From assembly GCA_037074765.1 (NCBI GenBank), contig JBAMDO010000196.1, positions 44,120 through 108,119 of the forward strand: 64,000 nt of DNA. The letters run 5' to 3'. The translations under genes were made by a program, and so were the position numbers. Below are positions 24,001 to 35,358 of this stretch, piece by piece (the first letter of the stretch is position 1; every line of letters starts with the position of its first letter). Under the pieces are notes generated by a model that saw nothing but the letters and a program-made list of their open reading frames with translations, was not told the DNA's origin and made no database searches. This stretch comes from Mansonella perstans (lineage: Eukaryota > Nematoda > Chromadorea > Rhabditida > Onchocercidae).

Positions 24001-27000
24001 TAGTATAAAATATCATGAAAAGGAGGATAGAGAAATGATTGGTGCTAAACAAATAAAACTCAACAGAAAAGATTGCCTGAAGTAAGAAGGAGATGCTAAG
24101 CATGAAATATTTAAAGAAATAGCAAATGAAAGAGTTGGAACAAAAGATAACGGATCAGAACTGAAGAGGGAAGACAACATTCGGATTAATACAAATACCG
24201 TAAACAATTTCAGCTGTGATTACATCCTGATTGTATTTTTGTACCTCTACTACTCCTTTTCCATAGTTCATTGCACAAAAACAGTTTCTTAGTTTTCATT
24301 AAAATTATTTCCAAGAAATGAAAAATTTTGTAGTAAAAATATTAAGTCTATTTAGTTTCACAGCTTCGAGAATAGCTTCCACGAAAGTTTTTCATGACAT
24401 AAAAGAATTTGGATTTATCGATCCGAGTACCTTAAATGTCTTCAGAATATTGAAAATCCATTATTCACAAGTAACTGGTAGATGAAACGATGAATTCTTC
24501 GGTACAACATTTCACTAACAGCTTTGACAGTTGAAGCCTAGCACGCTCAAACTACTTCAGACAACCACGTAAATGTTTGATTTAGAGTCTACAGCAACAG
24601 AGAAGGGACAGAGGAATTAAAGGCATATAATTTGTACTGCAGGAAATTAAACGACTTGGTAATTACTTTTTCTTAGTCTTGAACTGATTAAGGTAACTTG
24701 TCCTTTTTGATTCCTAAAAACTTTTAATGCTTCTCCTAATCGCTGAAAATGTTTAAATTTATAGTAAGTGAGAAGACGATAAGATTCTAAAATTTCCATT
24801 TCCCTGAACATTGTTTGTGTGATTGTTAGATTCAGAACTGAATGTGCTAAATAAGGTAGGAATGATGTGTTTAATGAAGCGTGAACAGATATGGTCACAA
24901 GCACATTGACAATAAATATTTCGAGGCTTACTTAGAAATCATTTTTTTTGTCATTAAATCAAGCTCTTCCTAAATTTGATTCGGGATCAGCTTGTGTAAT
25001 ATAAGTAAATTTAAAATTATAATTTAAATTCTAATTTCTTGCCGCATTATGATAGATTGTAGCAAACATAAACTAAAAAGATATACTCCATAAGTTTTAT
25101 TCCTTTGATAGCTTAGCTCAGAAATGCTCAAATATTGGAAATGAAAGCAACAAAGTAAACAGTTTGAAGAAAAAAAAGATCGAGAGATATATGGTCTTAC
25201 CGCTGTCCGAAAAAAAGAATTATTTTTGTCATATAGTTTCCTTTAAATTAAGATGAATCTTTTATGATAAAGTAGCGAAAGATGCGCTTGAATCCCTTGC
25301 GATCTGTGAAACTTTCAGGCTTTCTTGAGTAAATATAATAGTAAGGGAGAAGCTCGTTGTCACATTATGTTTGTCAAAGTGACAATTTTACAGCTGCAAC
25401 AATATGTCGTTACCGCAAACGAGCAGCTGCAGCGATATCTCAGCAAACGACCCTCTTAGAAAAAAGTAGCAATATTGGTAGATTCTCTTTTCATCATATA
25501 TCCCGCTTCCGATTAATCCAATCTTCCGCTTTTCTTTTTAGCGACATACTCCTCCTCTCTGTTTTGTATTCTCTTCTCAAATCATTCGGTAACAACTTCA
25601 GTGCCAAAAACATTTGTCAGAAATCGTTTGAGAGGTAATTATGATAGTTGGTTTTTATTTTACAAGCAATTTAATGCTGGCGAAATTTGTAAGCTTTGGC
25701 TTTGTTCAAAAATTTAAATAGGTCTTGATAGAGAAGATGAAGAATTTTCCTGAAAGTCATGGATGAATTGAATTGCAAGGGCGATTTACTTAAGAGTTGT
25801 TCATCATGCAATACCTTGCTCCTTCACCACAGCTTGAAGTGCTTTAAAAGGAGCGATCAACACTGTTTATCTTACTCTTCAAATAATAATAAAATGAAAA
25901 TTTCTTCTTAACAGTTTATTAAATAGATACTAACAAGACCAGATTTGCATGGTACGTCTATTGCTTGAAAAGTTTTACGGTGGAATTTTTTAGTTGCATT
26001 ACAGAGTACATTTTGAATATCTCTCCCTCTCTCTTTTTGATGTTGCATTGATGAAAGAATCATTTGATTTTGAAATGAAGTTTAGAAAATTATTGCAATC
26101 AATCTTTTTTGTTTTAATCCCTCATAAAAAGAAAAAATACTATCAAATTAAAAAAGTGCAAGTATGAATGACCAAAATGCAATAAAGTATTAAGTTATTT
26201 TCATACAGTGATGAGGATATTCTTCAGGTATTACAAAACATTTGTCTTTGGCTTCACATAAAAATAAAATAATACTTTCCATAAAGTATAAATTTAATTT
26301 TAAAAAGAACCATAAATTTAATTATAAAAAAAAAATTTAACTATAAAATTAGTCTCCGTGATGTTAAGAGTAATCTCAAATCCTTGTTATTGTATTGTGT
26401 TTTGAAATGCAAAGGAATTATGATAAATAAGCAAACCGATTGTAATATTATTTCAATGAATTCTAATCAGTTTAATTCAAACTACACTTACATTACGTAA
26501 TCCTCTTTACAGTAGAATTGTCCGCTACGTGAATAACATGTTGAACCATTGAGCGGAATTCGGCAAATATAGCAGATCAAACAATTCTCATGCCAATAAC
26601 TGTCATCAACCTGAAAGCTATATTATGAGAACTGGAAAATAATACAAATAAATGAAGCTATAAATGAGCTCAAATAAAATAAATAAAAAAGTTGTCAACC
26701 ACTTACCTTTATCAAAAACTTCTCTTTGATCTCGAATCCACAACCATTACAAAGAACTCTACCGGTAGGTGTGGGTGGTACTGTCATATCATCGCAATCC
26801 TCTGCAAATAAGTGTTGCTACTGTTCAAGATTAAGCTGTGTTTAATGACTTGAATGATAACACTAATCAAGATGTGCAAAATAGAAGTCTTCATAAACCT
26901 ACATTACACAAATTTCGGAGAAATTATAGAAAAGTGAACTATTACAAATAATATAAATAAGTACTTCACCTCCATTCAGTGAATTGAATATTTGAGTTTT

Positions 27001-27546
27001 AGGTGAGGCTGTTGATGATTCCCCAACTAAATCTACTAAGCTGAAAGAAGAAAATGATCATATTATGAAGTTTCAGATAAAACTATTGACGATCCTTACC
27101 TGTTCCAGTATATATGGAATTAAATTATTTTCACGTTTGATTTCTAACATCAAATTGTGGTGAACAGGAAGTTCAGAACCTCAATGTACGAATGAATGTT
27201 AATAATTTGCCATTTGGTTATATTTAGTTCCATTCTTGGTCAATTTCATACGAAAATCATGATAAAAGCACTATAGTTGCATGCAAAGGTACCTTCAGGA
27301 TTAACTTAATGATGACTGCACGAACAAAATTTTAATGATTAAATTGTCGAAATAGAATTGAAATGAGTACCCACTTTGGATAATTATCACTCCAAAATTT
27401 AAATTTAGAAGTAACCTTTGCATATTCAAAAAATGGTCGAGATTTTCTGCTGCTATGGGCATTCCTGATGATGATAATGATAATGATAATGATGATTTTG
27501 ATGATGACGAGTTAGGTAATTTCAATGCGCAAGCATCGAATATCAT
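21080..27546 (-). CDS. lim-6: LIM-homeodomain transcription factor, LMX1/LIM-6 class
   Basis: Nuclear transcription factor; C. elegans LIM-6 specifies neuron subtypes and excretory and uterine cells. Exons 27416-27546, 26970-27040, 26707-26801, 26492-26610, 22114-22334, 21604-21725, 21346-21423 and 21080-21241 are phase-consistent (999 nt, 332 residues). LIM1 spans about residues 85-137 ([24 protein letters not shown]). LIM2 spans about 145-200 ([27 protein letters not shown]). The homeodomain spans about 226-285 with [35 protein letters not shown], and the recognition helix [17 protein letters not shown], which is LMX1-like. The N-terminus has a Ser-rich run encoded by an imperfect triplet repeat (about 27464-27510). 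The start used is the ATG at 27544-27546. The final exon contains a possible donor (GTAGAC near 21140), so an alternative C-terminus is possible. Confidence 0.92.
22335..26491 (-). other. 4.2-kb lim-6 intron between LIM1 and LIM2 exons
   Basis: By far the longest intron in the window. It holds moderately long frames (23442-23627 plus, 24647-24904 minus, 25357-25638 plus), but the first is open in several frames at once and none shows a motif, so no nested gene is claimed. In nematode homeobox genes long introns often carry cell-specific enhancers; that role here is inference. Confidence 0.6.
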
Positions 27547-28559
27547 GCTAGTAAAAGCATCCAACCCATTTCTGCTAGTCCTCCAAATTTATCCTTAGCA
27601 AGCTCTCTTACTTTACCGTATCCAAAATTGTCGATAATATGCACCGCCTCATTCAATCTTCATTTCTATTGGTTCTCTTGCTAGTTTAAGCTTCATTTCG
27701 ACTATTTGTTCAACAGTCAAGCTTTTAAGCTCAAAAAATGAAGAGTCAAAATTAAGAAAGGAATGTTTTATTACAGATTACTGATCATCTGTTAGCTTCA
27801 AGTTTTGTCATTTTTAGAAGCTACAATTACTGTATGGAAATTTTTCACGTAGACAGAATACTTGAAAGTGAACGTATTTATCGGTGTACTTGGAAATTTC
27901 AAGTAGTAAAATATTTTAAATGTTATAAAGAGTAGATAGATAAAAAAAAAAAAAAAAAAGCAAATAAAAAAAATGATAGCTTTTCTTGTAGTTTTGAGTC
28001 ATTTATTTTGCTTTTAATTTTCCCGAATAGAAATAATTTAAAAAATAAATAAATAAATCATTTAGTACAGGTAGTCGCCGCAACAGCAACCAAATGAGAG
28101 TGTTTCATTGTATGAACACTCGTAATTTCACTTCATAAAATGATAGATAGCTTTATGTGAAAGTACTATGCAAAGTATGTCACTTTAATTACAAATTGAT
28201 CAAATTAACGATGAGCAATACCAACAACCATTCTAGTTATTTTGGTAGTATATAAAATTCAATTCATGAGATTGTTCATTTGCATCGTGACTAGCTTTTC
28301 GTGACATAATGAATCGGTTTTAATGAAGAGTAAGAATCCAGTTTCTGTTGGGACATTGGTGGATATTTTTGTTCACTGTTTTTATTTACGTGAAGTCTGG
28401 GTGTACGTCTGAGAGCTCTCGGGAAAGCTTATATTGTTATTTCTGTCATGCTAGTCAGTACTAAATTAGTATCCACTGGTTAACAGTTCTTAGAAAGCTA
28501 TGCAAAATATTTGTATCCATTGAATTGCCTAATATTTCATAGCAGGTTAAGATTAGTTT
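27547..28559. promoter_or_regulatory. Divergent promoter region, lim-6 and rpb-11
   Basis: About 1 kb between the lim-6 start (minus) and the rpb-11 start (plus). No coding sequence is seen. An A run lies at 27943-27959. A shared or back-to-back promoter is inferred from geometry only. Confidence 0.45.
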
Positions 28560-29603
28560 ATGAACGCACCGGCACCGTTCGAGTCATTTCTGGTATTTGA
28601 TGGTGAGAAGAAGGTAGCTATCGAGAAAGACACTAAAGTACCTAACGCTGCTATATTTACAGTAAACAAGGAAGATCACACAATTGGGAATCTCCTCAAA
28701 CAGTACGTTTCATTTCCAGTAGCATAATTTGCTACAACAAAAAATTGATTCAACAATTAATTTCTAGACTAAATTCATATTTATCGAATGAGTGATCAAA
28801 ATTGAATCTAATAGTTCTACTTTCAAAATGTGACATACATCGATTAACTGACTTTTTCCTTTTATTAACTTCATAAGTGTTCGTTCTAAAATAATTTGAA
28901 GAATAATTTTGTATTATAGCATTTCAAATCTTAGTAGGTAATCTAGAACAGAAATTTTTTTAGTTAGCAAAATTTATGTACACAATTTACGTATGATAAA
29001 TAATATGATAACGTGATAAGTTCGTTATGGTATTATGAATAATTAGAAGCAGTGAGTTTGCTTTTCTCACTTTTTCTTTATTTGTTGCGAAAATTTTTCA
29101 TAAAATCTTCGACTTGCTTTGTAGCCAGTTGTTGAAAGATCCGCAAGTGTTATTCGCTGGTTATAAGTGTCCACATCCTCTGGAGCATAAGTTTATTCTC
29201 AGAGTACAAACAACATCGGATACCACTCCTGCTGACGCCCTTACTAGTGCCATTACTGATCTTATGGCTGAACTCTCCTTGTTTGAAGAACGATTCAGAG
29301 TGAGTGGATTCTTGCCATATTGTTACATAAATCTCAGCCTTGTTGCTCGTAGATAATGCAGACACCCTCAAATGACATAGGTTTAGAATATATAGATGAT
29401 ACCATAAAGCTTATTTTAGCAGTAATTCACATTGAGCTATTGCGGAAAAGTGGTTGAAGTATTTTCCTGATGAAAGAATTAAAATGAAACATTTTATGAC
29501 TTTTATTATATCAATTTGTCAGTCTTCTAAACGATCTATTAGTTTACTTGCTGTTTGTTTCTTTCAGGAAGCTATTAAAGAGCGCCGAGAAGCAAACGAA
29601 TAA
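28560..29603 (+). CDS. rpb-11: RNA polymerase II subunit RPB11 (POLR2J)
   Basis: RPB11 pairs with RPB3 in the alpha-like heterodimer that seeds Pol II assembly in the nucleus. Exons 28560-28702, 29125-29299 and 29568-29603 give 117 residues, the length I recall for human POLR2J. Conserved runs: [93 protein letters not shown], and a short charged tail ending ANE. Splice ends are canonical. Its TAA is followed 66 nt later by the ATG of the next gene on the same strand, which encodes a Pol II import factor, so the two look like a polycistronic unit. Confidence 0.97.
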
Positions 29604-29669
29604 ACAGCGTTACGGTTATTCGGTTCATTCTTTTTCTTTGTTCTAAATCTAAATTTATATTCATTGTAA

Positions 29670-31879
29670 ATGATGTTTGCAAGTCGTCTGTCATCATCTC
29701 AGTCACCGTTGTCTTCTTCATCATCATTATTCTGTCCAACCATATTTCGCGTGCGTCGAAAACGAAATGCTGATCCACACGGGGCTTTAGTCATTTCACT
29801 GAAGCGTTCAAAACAAGCTTCAGCCGTGACAGAGCCGATCATTTGCTTTCGAGCTTCAGCACCCAACTTAAAGGTATTTTTTGAATTTGCGCCTGATTAC
29901 ATATTGATTTAAATAAAATGGCATGTAGAAAGAACTGCCTAAAAACCGAGAAAAAAATAGGATCAATTGTTTAATAATTAAATAGCATAAAATCAGCAAA
30001 AGTAGAGAAGTACTTTCTAATTCTTCATTTTTAATGTTGTTACTACTCACTGGATTCGAATTTTGTTAATCCGAGAATCTGGAATGGAATACGTTGAGTT
30101 AGAAAATAGAGCTTTGTAACTTCAATTTTCGTGGTAGTGCCTTATTTATACCACCTTCTTTTCTTCTATTCACAGTAATATAATTTTTATCATAGAGATC
30201 AGTTTTCAACTGTTCGTAAATTTTAGTTATTGGGCTGGAGTTATTGTCTGAAATAATTTTTTCTAGCTAGGGTTCGGTGTTGCTCCTGATTCTCAGCATT
30301 TCAATATCATCGATGTAGATCCACATCAGAACACTATCAACACAATAAGGCCATCAGCATCCAATATTGACGAAACAGCAGAGAACAGTGACAGTAAAAA
30401 TGATGTTTTATCTTGCAATCCTCTGGAACTGATGAAAGATGCAGTGGATGAACCATCATCTAGCAGGAAGATGATTGGTGAAACAACCATCAGATCGAGT
30501 CAGATAACGTTAAATGGACAGGCGTTGGTTGTGCTAAGCGGTCAAGATGATGAAGTTAATTCTGTTCAGTTAAAAAAAAAAAAAACCTTGTCATTAAGTC
30601 ACGCCCTTTGAAAGAGGGTTTATACAAGTATTCTTAATTCAGACTAAGTAAATGACATGAACAGTAGGTCACGAAAACAGGAAAAAAAACAATCAGCTCT
30701 CATTATACCATAATGAAACCAAGTTCTGATTCTTTCATAAAGTATTGAATAAAAATGCAAGTGTCGTAAAATAGCTTTTTTATTATTTTATAGTTGATTT
30801 TGTTTTTTCCTGTTTTTGTGTAATGATATTAACACATGCAGAGTATGTAAACTGTATTAATTTTACTAATTCAAGTTGCTGAAATAGAAAAACTAGGATA
30901 AAAAAAAAATTTTTTTTACAAGTTCCACAACATCAGATCGATTTTTAGGATTTTATTTTCGATTATTATTGGAGTTCCAAGGCAGATGGATGTACGGCTT
31001 ACCAAATCCGTGATGTTATATTTTCGAATTTTCTTTTTTAATTTTTTCAAAATATTTAGTGTTTAGTGCATAAATTGCAGTCAGATTTAATGACTTTTCT
31101 GAAAAATTTTACAAGGTATCACTCCAGTATCAGTTGGATTTTTAGGTTCGTTTGGCAAAAGCTGATGATTTATTGTGGGATGGTGAAGATACGGAAAGCA
31201 GTGCAGGAGATGACGAAGATTCGAATGATGAGAACAATTGGCGTAACGATTACCCTGATGAATCCGAGGCAAGTTTTAGGAGTAAACTTTGTAAACTTTA
31301 TATGACAAGAATGATTCAATACGGACGGTTTTATTGACAGAATAAGAAATTGACTCTGACAGAATAAGAAACATTTTATATGTGTCTTTTAATTTGTATC
31401 TTATAATTTAACAAGAAGACTTGTTATTTTTAGCCATTATCTAAGCGTATTTATTTTATCAAGCAATAGTTTGGCTTACATGAACGATTGGCATATCACA
31501 GAATGTGTTGGGAACACTTTGTAAGATCACTGTAGTAGACTTAATAACATATTATTTGCATGTAATAAGCATAACCAGTTTAAATGATATGCCATATACA
31601 TTAAGTGGTTATCTGTAGAGCATATAATGTTTTTGTTGGATTTTTTTGTAGATTTTAAGGCAGTTTGTTTTTTTTGTAAAAACTATGCAGATTGTACTGC
31701 TAGAAGGATTGTTCATTTAGGGTCTTGATATCGAATGCTTCTTTCAGCATACTTCTGGTTGTGGTTCAGACGAGGATACAGCATCAGATGAATTTGATTA
31801 TGAAGATCTAGAAAGACATATTGGTGAAATGGGTTTCTATGATGAAGAGGATAGTGAAGATAACGGTGATAGCAAGTAA
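29670..31879 (+). CDS. Iwr1/SLC7A6OS-like RNA Pol II nuclear-import factor
   Basis: Iwr1 in yeast binds assembled Pol II in the cytoplasm and carries it into the nucleus; SLC7A6OS is the animal homologue. Exons 29670-29873, 30267-30554, 30949-31014, 31146-31268 and 31748-31879 are all phase 0 and give 270 residues. The N-terminal block IFRVRRKRNADPHGALVISL matches the family's VKRKR...AL(V/L) start. The small third exon (D-F-I-F-D-Y-Y) matches the Iwr1 signature D-Y-V-Y-D-Y/I-Y. The acidic segment DEDSNDENNWRNDYPDE matches NSENNWRNEYP of human SLC7A6OS, and the acidic C-terminus is typical. The intron after 31268 begins GC (GCAAGT) rather than GT. The gene follows rpb-11 by 66 bp. Two adjacent ATGs (29670, 29673) could serve as start. 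Confidence 0.88.
31269..31747 (+). other. GC-AG intron in the Iwr1-like gene
   Basis: Donor GAG|GCAAGT and acceptor CTTTCAG|CAT. Only this GC donor keeps phase 0 into the last exon; the nearest GT (31274, GTTTTA) would shift the frame. GCAAGT is the usual form of the rare GC donor. Confidence 0.75.
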
Positions 31880-34304
31880 ACCAGTGTTGCTTTACTTTTT
31901 CAATTTGTACCACTTTATAATTCTTGATATAATCTGTAAGTTGATGAATCTCATTGAACAAATTGGTATTTTTTCAATGCTTACAACTTGAATTTCATAT
32001 AAACTATCCTGCCTTTATTCATTTTTGGATCCGATTGGTTCTTAAAGCTCTTCTTTATTTTGTCAAACTGATTGACGAAGATGTTAAAAATCTTTAGAAG
32101 TCTACAGAAGTCTAAATAGAATAGTCAAGAAAGAAAGAAATTATGTGCCTTCTACAGAAGTCTAAATAGAATGGTCAAGAAAGAAATTATTTACGGACGT
32201 GTTTATACCGTCGCTTATTTATCTTTATTATAAAGTTGACATTTTCGCGTTCAAGGGAATTTTTGCTTCTATTTTCAGATGCTAACATTTCGGTAGTCAA
32301 AAAAAAATTGAATTTAAATTGAGTTTAAGCGTTAGGATTAGTGCAGGAAAGCAAATGAGTCTTTTTTGAGAACGATAGATTCATATGTGTACTGAAAATA
32401 TGAATTTTCATGGACTGATTCTAAAAAACTCCAAAATATAATTATTCTAACAAAATTAATGTTGGGGTCAGAATGATTTGTTCATTTTAATTTGCGTTGA
32501 ATTAGTCGTTGAATTATGACGCAGTGCAGTTTCAACTGGGATAGCTTCATAAGAGGCAATACTTTGTTTTTAAACCAACTTTGCCTAATTGTGTGTTCTT
32601 CTGCATGCTTTATGCGCATGTGATGATGTGGATGACGACCTGAACAAATAAAAAAGTTTTTTTTTCCAAAAAAAAAGTCATACCATATTTCTGAAATTAT
32701 TATCAGACACTGACGATGATAGGATTTTTGAACTTCTTACCTCATTCCGAAGTATGAATTTCCAAATCTTATTTAGCTAAAACAAGAAGTTCATGGAGCA
32801 AAACATTGGATAAAATAGCTTGTGAAGGCTATTTTAACACTTCTCTTCTGTATTTAAATAAATTCAATAGACAATAACTTGAAATAACGAATGTGATTTA
32901 TGATTGAAATCACGTACGTAGTAAAAAAATATCAGCATTAAAAACCTTGAAATCCACAATCTAAATAAACTCGTAATCACAAAACATAGGAAATTCTGTA
33001 ACTAGAAAAAAAAAACAGTAATTAGAGAAGGGAAGTTGATCATCTTTTAACATGAACTTGAACTAATAACTTTTCTAATGAAAATTTCGCTTACATTTGC
33101 ATATTAATCTTCCTCCGTCGGATTCTGCCTCTGAAAATTCCAACAGTAAATTTAATGGTAAGGTACTCAGGTAAAGAACTCTGATTAACAATGTTTTGGG
33201 ATAATGCTAGCTGTAGCAATGATTATAATAAACTCATTCGTTGCAGAAAATATTTTGTGTTCTCAAAAATGTAAGTTAATAAAAAATTAGGATAAAACAA
33301 AAATTTTATAGATTTATTTCACTGCAAAATTGAATGAGAATATCGGTTTATGAGGGAAAAATGGATGAACCTATTTAACAAATTTCAAAATTTTAATTTA
33401 TTCTAGAACTAGAAAGATTTATGTTCAATATGCATCTATTATGTTGGAAGTGCTAAAATATCATAAATGTGAATATTTAAAAGAGTAAAAATATCATAAT
33501 AAAGTAAAAAAAAAATCAGTGATTGTTTAATCGTTATGAAAATATTGTTCGGATAACAGATCTATTTATTAGACTGTTTTTGCTCAAAGCTCAAACAATG
33601 AGCCCTAATCCCAAAAGCCATTTGAATGGAAATATGCACACTGTTTGAAAGCTTCAGGAATATGATGGTTCAGAATAAAACAACAATATCAGTGATCAGC
33701 AACATTTCATTCCACTCAGAACAGTTTATCTCTCTTGAAATACTATGATATAAAAGAAAGAAAATGTTTTAAGAAAATCACGTCTCAATGTTTTGTTGAG
33801 TGATCAAAAATGTGCATGATAATGGTACGTTATGTCCCGAGAATTTGAAACACAAAAGTAGAACAGGAATTTTTTTTTAAGTGAAAAGTTTCAGTTATGA
33901 AAATCAATTTTGAGGAATTTAAGAATTTTGGTAAAAAGTTTAAACAATCACAATGGTATGAATCGAAAGAAAAAATTTAAATATGAAGATATATGAGTAT
34001 ATATTCAAAGAATCGAAAATATTATAAGTGTGAACAATCAAAAAATAGAACATTCTCATGGACCTTGAATAGGTAGGTAGCTACTTAGCAAATGTTTCTT
34101 AAATTTCAACTTTTTACTGCAATTCAAAAAAGAAATTATGTAAACATCATAGAACCAATCGAAATCATCTCTTTTCAATAAGATAATCTAATTTGATAAG
34201 AAAACCGCAGGTATCAGACAATACTGTTGTAAAATATTGTCTTCTACCAGACATATATTTGTCTAAGGTAATAGTCGTGAATAAAAGTAAGATGCACAAT
34301 CAGA
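31880..34304. other. Convergent intergenic region, iwr1 to cdc-26
   Basis: 2.4 kb of AT-rich DNA between two 3' ends. An ORF near 31713-31961 (minus) is the antisense shadow of the last iwr1 exon. A 50-bp tandem duplication lies at 32101-32190. Nothing else is supported. Confidence 0.55.
32101..32190. repeat. 50-bp tandem duplication
   Basis: TCTACAGAAGTCTAAATAGA followed by AT(A/G)GTCAAGAAAGAAA occurs at 32101 and again at 32151. Copy 1 has an extra AAAG and an ATTATGTGCCT linker. Copies differ by only a few bases, so the duplication looks recent. Confidence 0.8.
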
Positions 34305-34605
34305 TTAAGGCAAAGTGGGATTGCTGCTTGAAGTGCTCGCAAGTTGAGTATCCGTTGCTTGCGCCATTCTGATACGAGGTGACGGCGCACCAATACGTGA
34401 CCGTACAGCAGTCTGTGAAAAGGTTTTCTGTACTTCCTCATCTTCCTACAACATAGAAAATAATGTACATTATTCATTGTAAAAACGAATATAATTTTAA
34501 GCATTCGAAAAAACATACACCGGAAGCCTGCTTCTTGATTTCCATTATCATCTCATCAACCTCCTCTAATTTTAAAACAATTTCAGTTGGTTGTCTTCGA
34601 AGCAT
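34305..34605 (-). CDS. cdc-26: Anaphase-promoting complex subunit CDC26 (APC12)
   Basis: CDC26 is a small APC/C subunit whose N-terminus threads into the TPR groove of APC6/CDC16 and stabilises it. Two exons, 34519-34605 and 34305-34445, give 75 residues (human 85). The hallmark MLRR(Q/K)PT start is present, followed by EIVLKLEEVDEMIMEIKKQ, matching the ELKLDDIEEF helix of human CDC26. The C-terminal half is polar with a conserved-looking VRSRIGAPSP (human NDRIGYKP). Donor GTATGT, acceptor TATGTTGTAG. The ATG abuts an ATTTTTCCAG acceptor, consistent with trans-splicing. It is divergent from gak, with 753 bp between starts. This gene is below common ORF-length cut-offs and easily missed. Confidence 0.88.
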
Positions 34606-35358
34606 CTGGAAAAATGAAAATGTTTCTCTGTGGAAATGATGATCACTTATCAGAAGTAGTTCCAGCTCCTTATCGATAAAATAAAAAACTCACAAAGTTA
34701 CCTTTTAAATCAAGTATTTAAATTTCAGAAAGTGACTAGTAGTAGTATTTTAAGCATAAACATAATTGAAATTTAAGAGACCTAAAGAATGGCAAAGTTT
34801 ATGGAATAAAAGATGGAAAAATAAAAGAAAAGTTTTCAGTCAAATTAAAAGCAATAATTTGAGTCGAGAATGTCGTCGAGAGGAATGATAACATTGGAAG
34901 AGATAAATGAAGCCAATAAGTACAGAGCATACTGATTTTTATCAGCTATCTTTTCATTATTACAACCTTTACGATAGTTATTGTACAATGAGTAACTCTG
35001 ATTACAGTCAACAATTTAGCGCCTTTCTCTAAAGCAACTCTTCACTCAATTACTCTCAGTTCAGACGAAACGTGCATTTCCCAAGCCTGGACGGGTCCCT
35101 GATTCCAGTAGCCAGTATAGTGGTTGGTATGCTTCGCTCGACACAGGTTGATAGACAGTGGGTGGTTGTTTGATGCTGTACTTGGCAAGGCAAGTGTTCG
35201 TTGAAGAGACAGAAAATCTCAAGAGAATTCCAAAGCTGGGAACAATGGGGTCGCGCTATTTTCACATCTCTATTTATTTGTTTTAGTACTGCTTTTCATC
35301 CACCTAACACTCTTTTATTTGGATAAACATGAAAATAAACTTAATGATTATTTTTAGA
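34606..35358. promoter_or_regulatory. Divergent region between cdc-26 and gak
   Basis: 753 bp between two starts, so it should hold both promoters. A minus-strand frame at 35056-35265 has no recognisable content. The sequence near 35060-35240 is less AT-rich than its surroundings, as expected for a promoter or 5' exon. TTTTTAG at 35351-35357 sits one base before the gak ATG and is a candidate trans-splice acceptor. Confidence 0.45.

Noticed and set aside
24647..24904. 85-codon minus-strand frame in the lim-6 intron
   Set aside because: Its frame does not join LIM1 and LIM2 exons, which connect directly in phase; no motif is seen.
31713..31961. 82-codon minus-strand ORF
   Set aside because: Antisense shadow of the acidic last exon of the Iwr1-like gene.
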